62,630 bases of DNA, from NCBI GenBank assembly GCA_017437785.1, contig JAFRXH010000021.1:1-62630 (forward strand). Direction: 5' to 3'. A program made the position numbers and the translations under genes. A model generated the notes under the pieces. It saw only the letters and a program-made list of their open reading frames with translations, ran no database searches and was not told the DNA's origin. This document shows positions 36,001 to 45,490 of the stretch, one piece after another (position 1 is the stretch's first letter; each line of letters begins with the position of its first letter). Source of the stretch: Lachnospiraceae bacterium (GTDB lineage Bacteria; Bacillota; Clostridia; Lachnospirales; Lachnospiraceae).

Positions 36001-38578
36001 CCATGCCGCATATGCCGCCCAGATAATATGCTCCACGCACATCAGAGAGTGTTGCATCGCTGCTGTCAGCTTCACCGGCATTGTATATGGGCAGGGCCAG
36101 AATACGGCCGCGGTTTACGGCAGTATCAAATGTCACGCCTTTCAGGTTCATTTTGTTTGTGATGGTGTTGACTGTATAACGGTCCGTTTTCGCCCCGTCG
36201 TATTTTGCGATCACACGGCCGCTTATCCCGCCTATATACATCTGACCGCATACATAAGCTTCGTTCGTAAGGTTCGAATATAAAGGTATCGCAGAATCTC
36301 CGTAAGCATATTTCTGATAGCCGTATATACCACCCACATCATGGATACCCACCACAAAGCTGGTATTCTTTTTATACAGCTCATCTGTAATGAATGCTTT
36401 AAGTACAGTACCGTCGCTTAAGGTATCATAAGCTGTCTTATGGTATGTTTCTGTTCCATCCGAATTGCTGCCATAAAAGAACGGTACTACCTGCCTTAAA
36501 GCTATCAGTCTGCTTATCGTGGATTCTTCTGCCTTGTCGATGCTTCCTGCAGTATTTGCGTCGTTCTGTAATTTAAGCGCCGAAAGCATACCTAGGTTCT
36601 CTCCTACGAAGCCGCCTGTTTTATATGTACCGAACACTTTATGCTTCTTTAAGGTCAGCCCCTTGATCTCTCCGTAATTATATGCGAAAAGCCCTGTGGG
36701 GTGCTGTCCCTTTGCCCTCTCAAACTCCTGAAGATCAAAGGACGCAGTATCACCTTTTGCCGCCTTAAGATACAGCTCTTTTGCATCATAACCGTACACT
36801 CCGTAACGCTCGTTAGCATCTGTCGTTATGGTCAGATCCGATATATATGTACCGTTTTCGGCGCTAAAGCTGCTGCCTGCACTTAACTGTTTAAATGACG
36901 GGAAATCCTCTATCTCGGTCTCTATGTCAGCATATCCCATTCCGGGCTTTTCTCCGTCGCAAAGATAATAAGAATCAAACAGGAAGTTTTCTCCGGCCGT
37001 GCCGCCCCTGAACTGATATGCACAGAAGTTGCGCCAGTTGATATTCTCTGTCAGCTTATACTCGCGATCATACGCTTTTCCCCAGTCAATATTATTCTTC
37101 AGATCACCCGGAGCCGGCGTTTCACTGACATCAGTGATCTTATCCGCATAGTCCTCTGTAAATCTGATATTATAGAGGTGTCTGCCGTTAGCTATCTCAT
37201 ATGTTGCCTTCGATCCGTTTCTTTCGACACTGCCAAATGCCACGAAAGCTGCCTCATCTCCTCTGCTCGTCTTTCCATGGCTGCTGCTGAATACTTCTTC
37301 ACTCACTTCCGTAGGATCCAGTGCGTTCTGTATCACCAGTCCCAGTTCTATCTCATCGGTATTAAGCCCGAAGCGGTAGAAACTGTAGGTTTTTGAAAAT
37401 GCCTCTTTGGCCTTGGCTGCTTCTTCATCGCTGAGTCCGGTATCAGAAAGCTTCATCGCTCTGTCATATAATACGGATTGTGCCTGTATATCTGCGGCAT
37501 CAAGCGCTATACGTATAGCACGGTCTCCGGTCGCCGTTACTTCCATCCATACCGGTACCATGAATACAGGTGCTTCTTCTCCTGCCGCCAACTGCACATC
37601 TAACCCGCCTTTATAATAAGTCGCTTTCATCTGTGTGGCATTCTTGCCCTGTGCGAGCTTCATGGAAGTGGGAAGCGGTTTATTCCCGGAAACAGTAAAC
37701 TCAAGCGTCATAAGGCGCTCCTTTGAACCATGATCGTCTATGCTTAGCTTGAATGTATACGCCTTATCAACAGCAAAGATATCATGCTCGCTCAGATCCG
37801 GCACATAAAGTGCATCAAGCAGTTCCTCGTTTCTGAGCACGAAATCCTTCACGCGGATCTTAAGCGTATTATCGGTCTTGCCCTTTATAGGCATGGACAA
37901 TGTAGCGACACCATAGTATCCCAGTGCCAGCTCATTCCTTATATCTTCCCTTCTGCGCTTTATGCAGATCCCGTCATCCTCGCTGTAGCTTAAGGGCGAA
38001 TTGCTGCTGTAACATACAGCAAGTACCTGCGCTGCGTCAGGCGAGAACTCCATTACGATCGATCCGTTATTTAAGACTGCTTTATCGTAAATATATGCAG
38101 TGATAAGCTTGAACAATAAAGCCGTTCCCTTGTCAAGACTCTCATCCTGATCAAGGAATGCCTGATAATCGCCGGGATTGCTGCTTACCGATACTATGGT
38201 TCCCTGACTGTATCCCGTCTTCCACACATTTTTCCACACATAGTTATTACCGTCAGGGTCCTCCAGTTCGGATATGGCTATGGATCCTTCCCCGCCGTTT
38301 TCGGTGATCCAGATGGCGTTACTGCTTTTATCCAGAGCTTCTTTCACTTCACGTTCAAGCGAACCACTGGCCGAATAATCCGAAAGCTGTGTCTGCGCAG
38401 CCACAAAGATACTTTCGGCGTTGGCATTAAGCTGCTTCATCTTTGACCAGTCCTGCCATGCCATTATCCCGCCCACGCTCAAAGACAATAAAATAACCAT
38501 GATGACCAGCACCACGATCATCTCGACTAAGGTAAAGCCGGCATTATTCAATTGTCTTCTCAGTCTTTTGTTTTCCAT
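33014..38578 (-). CDS. Giant modular prepilin with GLUG-like repeats (1854 residues)
   Basis: The 14-residue leader ends NAG, and cleavage gives FTLVEMIVVLVIMVILLSLS with Glu5, so this is a true prepilin although it is about ten times the usual length. After the pilin helix (to about residue 55) comes a region of some 400 residues with no recognised domain, then from about 460 to 1780 many repeats centred on GGICG, GGFAG and GGLCG, such as AGGIIGRVGGRMVLNDCSNTG. These match the GLUG-type beta-helical repeats of clostridial surface adhesins. There is no C-terminal anchor. The pilin part would be built into the fibre, leaving a long beta-helix as a probable adhesive domain, most easily placed at the tip. 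It overlaps the K-like pilin gene by 4 bp. Confidence 0.88.
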   Translation of the reverse strand: MENKRLRRQLNNAGFTLVEMIVVLVIMVILLSLSVGGIMAWQDWSKMKQLNANAESIFVAAQTQLSDYSASGSLEREVKEALDKSSNAIWITENGGEGSIAISELEDPDGNNYVWKNVWKTGYSQGTIVSVSSNPGDYQAFLDQDESLDKGTALLFKLITAYIYDKAVLNNGSIVMEFSPDAAQVLAVCYSSNSPLSYSEDDGICIKRRREDIRNELALGYYGVATLSMPIKGKTDNTLKIRVKDFVLRNEELLDALYVPDLSEHDIFAVDKAYTFKLSIDDHGSKERLMTLEFTVSGNKPLPTSMKLAQGKNATQMKATYYKGGLDVQLAAGEEAPVFMVPVWMEVTATGDRAIRIALDAADIQAQSVLYDRAMKLSDTGLSDEEAAKAKEAFSKTYSFYRFGLNTDEIELGLVIQNALDPTEVSEEVFSSSHGKTSRGDEAAFVAFGSVERNGSKATYEIANGRHLYNIRFTEDYADKITDVSETPAPGDLKNNIDWGKAYDREYKLTENINWRNFCAYQFRGGTAGENFLFDSYYLCDGEKPGMGYADIETEIEDFPSFKQLSAGSSFSAENGTYISDLTITTDANERYGVYGYDAKELYLKAAKGDTASFDLQEFERAKGQHPTGLFAYNYGEIKGLTLKKHKVFGTYKTGGFVGENLGMLSALKLQNDANTAGSIDKAEESTISRLIALRQVVPFFYGSNSDGTETYHKTAYDTLSDGTVLKAFITDELYKKNTSFVVGIHDVGGIYGYQKYAYGDSAIPLYSNLTNEAYVCGQMYIGGISGRVIAKYDGAKTDRYTVNTITNKMNLKGVTFDTAVNRGRILALPIYNAGEADSSDATLSDVRGAYYLGGICGMASDNVDGEAFSADDADLNFNDCSSYWLYTDEEIKTFISGKSGDMGALSEQMRGWYYGGLVGYARRAAFDNCSNAPADSGAYLIGRYYVGGYCGIAELCAFKSDNTSKTTNNINVIGKTGVGGVAAVIGRAFKTGDDHVADMRVYQCDPQSIGLKLPELAAKPDNRNNRLLNTGLTYAMGNDESDSSKPEYYGLSGGICGWNAEEIDDCSCIMSADSQKQMMALITMAKGNTAYSAACAGGLAGFNCGKINYKNGSSEINAIVYGRTMVGGAAGCVDAAAADNNTKLKTVYNCLLINGAAAAGIEDQASFAGSYILAEEDFAGGICGLLKSGSVLTNADITGDFIVHAYSYAGGFAGCVKAGSTQPNQYAGRVITQNGGLQRVVADGLFAGGFAGAVADQALYDGSDGFSGAVSGVSEVYAKSFAGGFAGAAVLPEVSAYDTHWLVPNDKFITANGNMKVVANEVVAGGYYGYYQVSASDRNHALDVLYSAMDNNNSTADKARSLDGISAQMGVSGIEYTNNIKDSANSGIVNNLKLELDDIIKAGEVAAQYWAGGIFGFVPDAQSIYIDADSKAAVSTSGAELIDEGYTYAGGIIGRVGGRMVLNDCSNTGLISSNSDYYGPLCEVNYGTIQDCAVGYAQYGSGHNGSAAYVGGLCGRNAGRLIGSFSSRKGNGEYDGFDVTGAVYVGGLCGENAAVIELANEFYYVISVESEAYAGGICGINLGSIQHTDASEQARTGYSDRGVALRGLYVGLVAGENRGNISGITIDSTVSVGIEVKDDSGAAGVFAGVNSGTIANCVNEMDLAANKGMAGAFAGLGEIRDGSQTVFSNLENKGNITADGIAAGIVAHIREVDGNTNARIEDCRDYGSVTSGSGQAYGITRGGAAGIYRCFEAGGANSIYAEAAGEEKNYLLYGTITDTTHDGEEATDYSFNRPKTLVSVYKKDNDHILYAIVDDRAYKTGINCGATDVSDFSKPLSQRYDTLVTVYNKLINR

Positions 38579-38606
38579 ACTGTTTCTCTGTAAATGTACG
38601 TATTAC

Positions 38607-39272
38607 TTACGGAACCACGTTGTAAACGTCATGTAATTCCTGATATGCCGCGTGATTATCGCCTTTATGTGCTTCATCTCCCGTGCAGTCACGCAGGGTA
38701 TACATATCCGATATATAAACAGGACCGGTCGCTACGTTGTCGGGAAGGCTTATCGCGCCATTTTGTATTACATCACTGAGCGTAGTCTTATCCCAGTCTC
38801 CGGCATAAAAGATGACCGGATCACTGCCCTTAGTCTCAACATAGACCATAGCGTATACTATATATCCTTTTTTCAAGCCGGAGAGACCGGCATCCGCATA
38901 GTTCCCGGTGCCATAGCTATCCGAGATATTCCCGGTAAAGAATCCGCAGATATACGGTCTGACGTCAACGCCCGCATTATAGAACACATCGGCGCTCCAG
39001 TCGTCTCTCCAGTTATAACCTCTGCTTAACTCCGTAGTCTGATCCGGCATCATTCCCTGATCATAAAGAGCCGTAAGCTTATTCTGCACCGCGTTGAGTA
39101 TCGCCTTAGCATTATTGCGTTCCCTTTCCCTGTTACCGTTATCGATATAGCCTAACAGCGCGGGAGCAAGTATACCGGCAAGAAGGGCAAGGATAACGAG
39201 CACCACGATCAGCTCCACCAGGGTGAAGCCTTTGTTGCTGCTAATAACCTTACTCTTATTACATCTCACCAT
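38607..39272 (-). CDS. Type IV prepilin
   Basis: About 221 residues from the ATG at 39272, which has GGAG ten bases upstream; an ATG three codons earlier is also possible but sits too close to the same site. The leader ends SSNKG and is followed by FTLVELIVVLVILALLAGIL with Glu5. The helix runs through NGNRERERNNAKAILNAVQNKL. The C-terminal domain contains a Y..DWDKTTLSDVI block. It lies between the two giant prepilins, and could be a mid-fibre or adaptor pilin. Confidence 0.85.
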   Translation of the reverse strand: MVRCNKSKVISSNKGFTLVELIVVLVILALLAGILAPALLGYIDNGNRERERNNAKAILNAVQNKLTALYDQGMMPDQTTELSRGYNWRDDWSADVFYNAGVDVRPYICGFFTGNISDSYGTGNYADAGLSGLKKGYIVYAMVYVETKGSDPVIFYAGDWDKTTLSDVIQNGAISLPDNVATGPVYISDMYTLRDCTGDEAHKGDNHAAYQELHDVYNVVP

Positions 39273-39298
39273 TATACTCATTCTCCAACTATCTGCTG

Positions 39299-42200
39299 TC
39301 AGCGATCCGTTATATTAGTAAAGTATCCAGGACTGGTTTTTGTACCTATCTTGGCATATAACTGTGATCTGTTATTATTGTCATATACTGTTTCGCCTCC
39401 ACCTATAAGCTTTACATCTCCTTCAAAGCATGTATTCTTAATTTTATTTGTAAGGTCGGCATATGTCGTTCCTTCCCAAACATAAATCCTTTCAAGGGCG
39501 ATGCACATTTTAAACATACTTCCGACGTTGTCAGCATTTTTCATATTAGGATGGCCAACACATTTTTCTCCGAATACTATGGTCTTAAGCTGACTGTCCG
39601 CTTTGAAATCATTAGCAGTAACCGATATAGTTTCTCCGTTTTCAATATTTACAGTCTTTCCATTAACCCATTCTTCCATACTGAACATGCCCTCCATCGT
39701 TTCGATGCTTTGAAGATCAAAGCCCTCAATGGATATTTCCGGCATCCTAAAACAGCCTTTAAACATAAACTTCGTATTTTTCAGCTTATTGCCTGTATGT
39801 ATAAGACTTGTATCCGTGGAGCTACTAAGTTTTATACATCCGAAAAACATCTCCTGCATAGACTCAACTGCAGCAAAATCACTGCCTCCGGCTTTAAATG
39901 ATACCGTGGTAAGTTTATAACAGTTTTTAAACATATACGCTGTTGTGGTAACCTGACTCACATTAAATGCAGATATGTCAAAACTTGTTATATTATAACA
40001 TTCGTCAAACATATAGCTCATATCAGTAACTCCATCAGTATTAAAATCAGTAAGCACCAGGTTTTCAAGCTTTCCGTATCCTTGGAACAGTTTGCTCATA
40101 TTACTCCTGTTAGCAAAAGCGCATTTGCTCAGATCCAGAGTCTTTACATATGCTTTACCTGCTGCGATTATTGATTTACTGATAGCCATATCATTGGTCC
40201 ACTCCTGCATCTTGAGCGTTTCAAACTTGGTACAGGTCTTAAACATATCTGTCGTAGTAATTGTACCTGAAGCGGGCAGCTTCCATTTAGATATATCAAG
40301 CTCTTCAAGATTGCTGCAGCCTTCGAACATACCCTTCATAGTATTAGCTGAAGACAGATTCCAGCCAGAAAGATCCTGCTTTATAAACCCGGTGCAGTTC
40401 TTAAACATATAGTTCATATTCTCCACAGAAGACAGGTCTATATCGGAAAGATCAACGGTAGTTAACGCACTGCAGTTCTCAAACATATAGCTCACATCCT
40501 GTACCGCTCCCATCTGAAGACCTGTTCCCGAAAAGCTCTTTAATGCCGTACAGCCTTTAAACATCTGCGACGCATTGGTTACACTGTTCAACTCTACACT
40601 GCTCATATCTATGACTGCCAGCTTCACACAGCCATTAAACATCTGCGATGCATTGGTCACATTATTTAATTCCATCCCCTTCATTTCGATAGTCTCCAGA
40701 CTGGTACAGCCACTAAATAAAGCGTTCGCGGTAGTAGCATCATTAGCCTTAAAGCCATTAAGTATGATCTTTTCAAGCTTTGTAGCTCCGCTGAACATAG
40801 TACTCAGATCCGAACCGCCTGTGAAATCACAGTCTGTCATATCCAGAAGCTTTAAATTGCCCTTTATTCTTGAAAGTATCCACTTGCTGAGGGGCAGATT
40901 AGTAGTCCACTTCTGCATCTTAAGTGTCTCAAGTTTAACACAGTCCTTAAACATATCTGATGTATCAGCTGTGCCCGAAGCACTCAGCTTCCATTCAGAT
41001 ATATCAAGCGACTCGAGATTGCTGCATCCCCAAAACATACCCTTCATATTATTAACTGAAGACAGATCCCAGCCCGACAGATCCGTATGTACCAGACCTG
41101 TGCAATATTTAAACATATTGCTTATTACCTGCACTGTAGACAGCGGGAAGGATGAAAGGTCTACCGTTTTGAGTGCAGTACAGCTCTCAAACAGACTGTT
41201 CAAATTCTGTATCGACTTCATTTCAAATCCCGTCACCTTGAAATCCACAATTGATGAGCAGTTCATAAACATCTTGGATGCATCGGTCACATTATTCATT
41301 TTCATGCCATCAAGTTCTATGTCCGTAAGCATGGTACAACCATTAAACATACCGATTGCAGATGTTGCATTAGCAGCCCTGAAGTCGTTTAGCTGCGCCT
41401 CTACAAGATTCGTACATCCACTGAACATAGATGCCACTGAGCTTACATTATCAAGATGAGCACCGTTATAGCTTACGCTCTTTAACTTTGCTTTATTAGG
41501 AACACAGAAACTTAATATGCCATTACCTACGCCTTGCGAATTCGGATCCGCCTTCAATCCTGACATATCTACATATTCAATATTAGTACAATCCTTAAAA
41601 AAATCTGCCAGACTCTCGACGTTTGTCAGATCCCAGTTCTTAAGGACCACTGCATTGATCCCCGTACATCCCTGGAACATGGCTTTCGCTGCCTCAGTTT
41701 TACCCCAGTCATGCCCTTCTTCAACAATAGACTCATCTTCAACCACCCCCACCAGGCCTGATGTATCCCAGTAGGACAGATCAACAGTGCCCTCAAGCGA
41801 CTTGCAGTTTAAGAATGCCGATCCTATAGTGATCAGTTTCCCGCCTTTAGGCGCCAGTTCCTTTGTGTTCCACCCTGTAAGATTGAATGTTGCAACCCCG
41901 CAATAACTGAATGCCGAATACATATTCACAAGATTGCTCAGATCCCAGTTGGATAGATCGATTTCCTGTAACAGCGAATCCTGCGTGAACATCTGCCTCA
42001 TATTCTTGACCTTTTTAGGTTTTCCGTTCCATGCAGAAAGGTCAAGCGTCGTAAGCGCATAATTTCTCTTAAAGCAGGATCTGAAGTTCTCAACATTTGT
42101 AGGATCTATGCCTGAAACATCCAGGGAAACCAGTGCCATATTCTCATCAAAAGTCTCACGCATGTTTGTAAGTGCGCCGGTAGTTGTGATCTTTCCCTTT

Positions 42201-43954
42201 ATCTCAGTCAGTTTACGACAATACTTAAAGGTTTTGTTAAGTGTTGTACATGAGCTCAGATTCCAGCCTTCCTGGCCGAGATCGACAGTACTCAGATTGC
42301 CGCATGAATTAAAAGTAGCATAACAGTCCTTAACACCGCTTACATTCCATCCCGGCAGTGAAAGGCTCTTCACACCACTACTCTCAAATGTCTGCCTTAA
42401 ACAGCCTACGGAATTATTCCTAAATACGTCTCCAAAAACAAATGTCGTATTTCCGGATGTCTCCCTGAAGGTACCTGTAAGGTCTACCAGCTCTCCCAGT
42501 TCTATGATGCCGCTCATATCAAGAGTTGAAAAGCCGGTGGCCTTTTTGAAACATTCCGTCATATCAGTCAGCTCCGGTGCGATAAATTCATCACCCCAGT
42601 CAATGGTATTCAGTCTGGTACTCTCTGCAAAAAGCTGGGTACAATCTTCGATCCTGGATACATCAAATCCCCTGAAACTAAACTTTTTCAGGTTTTCCCT
42701 CTTACTTAACATACTGCTGCAATCGGCAGGCATAAAAGCCACCTTTGCATTTGTCCACCATTTTAATGTAGTTCCTTCATACCATGCATAAATATAATAA
42801 TCCGGATGCGACCTGTCATCTATTATGGTCTTCCCGTTTGTATCGAAAGTATCGGATACAACCATAACAACATCGGTAGTATTCCTGCCTCCTATAAAAT
42901 CATGCAGCTTAGAATTGCTGACAATAGCCTGCTCTTTGGTATTGGGATCCCTGATAACATTAGCCACAAAGGTAAATTCGAGAGTATCTTCGTTTGCATC
43001 ATCAAAGATATATGCCCCGATCTCATTCTTATCCTTGCAGATCTTTCCCGTCCCAGGTTCCTTCCAGTAACGGAACATATATGTATCCGCAATCTTAAGG
43101 ATAAGATTACGCATAAGCTTGGAAAAGGCATTTTTATTGCCCGTGGATGTCCATGCCCAGTCGGTCGTTATCATGCCGTTATCATCCTGATAGAATGTGA
43201 CCGGCAATCCTTCTTCCTGTGTTTCTGCACTGTTTTCGTCAGCGGCAAAGAATGCCCTGCCTTTATCCGCCCTTTTAAGGATCACGAGCTTTGACTTCTT
43301 AGCCACATAAGGATCGGGGTCGGGATCGTCAGGATCGGGCTTGGGTGCAACCGGATCCATCAGCGCATAATCATCTCCCTTTTCAAACGGCCATACATGG
43401 ATAACTTCTGCATTATCACTTTTTGATATACTGACATTTTTAGCTGCAGCAGCGCTAAGGTAAGCCAGCGCATCAGCCTCGTTATCATACAGAGTCCACT
43501 CAACTCCGTCATAAGCGGCATAATCGGATTCATAATCCTTATACAGTGCCATAGCCACGGTATAAGAACCTATCTCATCGACTATCGCGTTAGTCGCCTC
43601 TCTGTCACCCTCGGGTTCATCATACAGGCTTACAACACTCCATACGGTAAACTCCGTATTATCTCCGTCAGTGGAGCCGGCATTAACACGTGTCTGAATT
43701 CTCTTTTCGGTAGTATACTTATTATCATTGGATGTATAGATATCGGAAAGCGCCGCCTGTGTGGAAGTGAGCGCTGTCTGTGCCCTGGCGATAACCTGCT
43801 TTTTATGGGCATTATCGATGAATCCTAACACCGCAGGTATTGCCAGTGCCGCCAGAATGGCGATTATGACGAGTACGACAATAAGCTCCACCAGGGTGAA
43901 GCCTTTCGATCTCTTGCATATATTCTTATATCCGTTCCGTCTTTTATCTTTCAT
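39299..43954 (-). CDS. Giant modular prepilin with DUF285/BspA-like repeats (1551 residues)
   Basis: Starts at the ATG at 43954 with AAGGAG upstream; the frame is open six codons further to a GTG. An 18-residue leader ends RSKG and precedes FTLVELIVVLVIIAILAALA with Glu5. The pilin-like head ends near residue 190, and a Pro/Asp-rich hinge follows (KPDPDDPDPDPY). From about residue 340 to 1500 come about 40 DUF285 repeats of some 24 residues (for example LDMSGIIELGELVDLTGTF and NVTNASQMFNGCVKL), the same fold as in the secreted BspA-like protein at 5465-9280. No other anchor is visible. It fits a modular pilin carrying a leucine-rich adhesin. Confidence 0.9.
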   Translation of the reverse strand: MKDKRRNGYKNICKRSKGFTLVELIVVLVIIAILAALAIPAVLGFIDNAHKKQVIARAQTALTSTQAALSDIYTSNDNKYTTEKRIQTRVNAGSTDGDNTEFTVWSVVSLYDEPEGDREATNAIVDEIGSYTVAMALYKDYESDYAAYDGVEWTLYDNEADALAYLSAAAAKNVSISKSDNAEVIHVWPFEKGDDYALMDPVAPKPDPDDPDPDPYVAKKSKLVILKRADKGRAFFAADENSAETQEEGLPVTFYQDDNGMITTDWAWTSTGNKNAFSKLMRNLILKIADTYMFRYWKEPGTGKICKDKNEIGAYIFDDANEDTLEFTFVANVIRDPNTKEQAIVSNSKLHDFIGGRNTTDVVMVVSDTFDTNGKTIIDDRSHPDYYIYAWYEGTTLKWWTNAKVAFMPADCSSMLSKRENLKKFSFRGFDVSRIEDCTQLFAESTRLNTIDWGDEFIAPELTDMTECFKKATGFSTLDMSGIIELGELVDLTGTFRETSGNTTFVFGDVFRNNSVGCLRQTFESSGVKSLSLPGWNVSGVKDCYATFNSCGNLSTVDLGQEGWNLSSCTTLNKTFKYCRKLTEIKGKITTTGALTNMRETFDENMALVSLDVSGIDPTNVENFRSCFKRNYALTTLDLSAWNGKPKKVKNMRQMFTQDSLLQEIDLSNWDLSNLVNMYSAFSYCGVATFNLTGWNTKELAPKGGKLITIGSAFLNCKSLEGTVDLSYWDTSGLVGVVEDESIVEEGHDWGKTEAAKAMFQGCTGINAVVLKNWDLTNVESLADFFKDCTNIEYVDMSGLKADPNSQGVGNGILSFCVPNKAKLKSVSYNGAHLDNVSSVASMFSGCTNLVEAQLNDFRAANATSAIGMFNGCTMLTDIELDGMKMNNVTDASKMFMNCSSIVDFKVTGFEMKSIQNLNSLFESCTALKTVDLSSFPLSTVQVISNMFKYCTGLVHTDLSGWDLSSVNNMKGMFWGCSNLESLDISEWKLSASGTADTSDMFKDCVKLETLKMQKWTTNLPLSKWILSRIKGNLKLLDMTDCDFTGGSDLSTMFSGATKLEKIILNGFKANDATTANALFSGCTSLETIEMKGMELNNVTNASQMFNGCVKLAVIDMSSVELNSVTNASQMFKGCTALKSFSGTGLQMGAVQDVSYMFENCSALTTVDLSDIDLSSVENMNYMFKNCTGFIKQDLSGWNLSSANTMKGMFEGCSNLEELDISKWKLPASGTITTTDMFKTCTKFETLKMQEWTNDMAISKSIIAAGKAYVKTLDLSKCAFANRSNMSKLFQGYGKLENLVLTDFNTDGVTDMSYMFDECYNITSFDISAFNVSQVTTTAYMFKNCYKLTTVSFKAGGSDFAAVESMQEMFFGCIKLSSSTDTSLIHTGNKLKNTKFMFKGCFRMPEISIEGFDLQSIETMEGMFSMEEWVNGKTVNIENGETISVTANDFKADSQLKTIVFGEKCVGHPNMKNADNVGSMFKMCIALERIYVWEGTTYADLTNKIKNTCFEGDVKLIGGGETVYDNNNRSQLYAKIGTKTSPGYFTNITDR

Positions 43955-43981
43955 AAGCGCACTCCTTTGCACTTGCAGGCC

Positions 43982-44668
43982 TTATTTTTCCTTCCAATCC
44001 GAATTATCCTTCAGATGCTTCCATATATCACTGCCGACCCCTTTTTTGTCCTTATTTGCTATCACATAATACTGAAGATCTATATCGTATGATGTCAAAC
44101 GGTTAGGGTTTTTCTGGCCACCGGTAACAGCTTTTAAACGTACATCCGTAGGATACAATAATCCCCATTCATCTCCGTAAAAATATATAGGCTTGGAATC
44201 TTTCTTCTTCTGATACATAACCAGATAAACCGTATACTGCTTACGGCGATCCTTCTCGGCAGCATATGTTTTGGTGCTTCCCAATCCTACTACAAGAATA
44301 TACGGACTATCATCCGCTGTTTTGAGTACAGCTTTTCCAAAATCCGTTTTAGTAGCATCAACATCTCTGTTGGTGCCTTCATTCTTGATCTCAAGGCCTT
44401 TCTGACCATCTATCACGCTTTTTACTTCGCCGCCGTCTTTACGGGAAGCGTACAGCTTCGTCAATTCTGCCTGCGTAGCCGTAAGGCAGTTCTTTGCATC
44501 GATCATGTCCTGCTTAACCCTGGCGCTGTCGATCCACCCCAACAGCTGAGGTACAAGTAATGCCGCCAGTATAGCAAGGATCACAAGTACCACAATAAGC
44601 TCCACAAGGGTGAAGCCTTTCGTGTTTTTGAATATTGCTTTGTTTATGCCTCGAGTTTTAGTCTTCAT
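43982..44668 (-). CDS. Type IV prepilin, paralogue of the first pilin gene
   Basis: 228 residues from the ATG at 44668, behind AAGGCAGGTG; a GTG two codons earlier is the alternative. The leader ends NTKG, followed by FTLVELIVVLVILAILAALL with Glu5. The mature part shares PQLLGWIDSARVKQD, ATQAELTKLYA, PYILVVGLG, KDSKPIYFYG and YYVIAN with the product of 44757-45452, so the two arose by duplication. It is probably a major or co-major pilin given its place near the promoter. Confidence 0.93.
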   Translation of the reverse strand: MKTKTRGINKAIFKNTKGFTLVELIVVLVILAILAALLVPQLLGWIDSARVKQDMIDAKNCLTATQAELTKLYASRKDGGEVKSVIDGQKGLEIKNEGTNRDVDATKTDFGKAVLKTADDSPYILVVGLGSTKTYAAEKDRRKQYTVYLVMYQKKKDSKPIYFYGDEWGLLYPTDVRLKAVTGGQKNPNRLTSYDIDLQYYVIANKDKKGVGSDIWKHLKDNSDWKEK

Positions 44669-44756
44669 AAGCACCTGCCTTGCACTTGTTCATATCATCC
44701 GTGCATATACCTTCCTGTCATCTCCGATCAGCCCTTATCAGTGCTCATTCATATGA

Positions 44757-45452
44757 TCATTTGTTACATTGGTCACGAAGGAACTTCCAAATCTGGTTAT
44801 TTGTAACTGTCTTTTTGCTTCCGTTAGCTATAACATAATACTGTATAAATATTCCATTGCTTATTAATTCGTTTCCAGCCTTAAATACACATCCCGGCTT
44901 GCTGGCATCTTTCTCAAGATAAAGCGTAGTCCACTGCTCCCCGTCAAAAAAAAGCGGTTTTGAGTCCTTCGTCCTCATATACATTGCGACATATATAGTA
45001 AATGCCTTTTTCAGATCCGTATCCTCATATTTTTCTCGTCTTCCAAGCCCAACTATTAGGATATAGGGTTTTTCATCGGCCATTGCGAGCAGATCCTCTG
45101 CAAACTGAGTACCGACCACATCAACATCGCCATTATCATTCACACCGTATTTGCCTTCCACAATTGTTGAACGCTTCTGATCCTGCTTATCCGTGCCATT
45201 AACACCAGCCTTTTGTCCTTCTCTTGCAAAAGCGTACTGTTTGGTAAGCTGTGCCTGTGTTGCCGTCACACAATTCCTGGCATTAAAGATATCCTGATTG
45301 ATCTTTGCCCTGTCTATCCAGCCCAACAGCTGGGGAATTAAGATCGCAGCCAGGATGGCAAGGATCACGAGCACTACAATAAGCTCCACAAGGGTAAAGC
45401 CCTTGCGGTTCTTAAGTATCTTTTCTGATCTTCCCATACTGTTATCTTTCAT
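44757..45452 (-). CDS. Type IV prepilin, first gene of the pilus operon
   Basis: A 231-residue prepilin. The leader of 18 residues ends NRKG, before FTLVELIVVLVILAILAAIL with Glu5. The globular part is closely related to that of the next gene (PYILIVGLGRREKYED, KDSKPLFFDGEQWTTLY, YYVIANGSKK). AGGAGCAGG precedes the ATG, and the operon promoter lies 39 bp upstream, so this is likely the most strongly expressed gene and the best candidate for the major pilin. Confidence 0.94.
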   Translation of the reverse strand: MKDNSMGRSEKILKNRKGFTLVELIVVLVILAILAAILIPQLLGWIDRAKINQDIFNARNCVTATQAQLTKQYAFAREGQKAGVNGTDKQDQKRSTIVEGKYGVNDNGDVDVVGTQFAEDLLAMADEKPYILIVGLGRREKYEDTDLKKAFTIYVAMYMRTKDSKPLFFDGEQWTTLYLEKDASKPGCVFKAGNELISNGIFIQYYVIANGSKKTVTNNQIWKFLRDQCNK

Positions 45453-45490
45453 AATCCTGCTCCTGTTTATAGCGAGCCTTTAACTTATAA

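Noticed and set aside
40575-41459. 294-codon plus-strand open frame
   Set aside because: Antisense shadow of the DUF285 repeats of the giant prepilin, repeating with the same period.
23428-45452. Type II secretion system instead of a pilus
   Set aside because: The number and size of prepilins, the PilM-type domain and the absence of an outer membrane in this kind of organism favour a type IV pilus, although the K-I-J-like set is shared by both systems.
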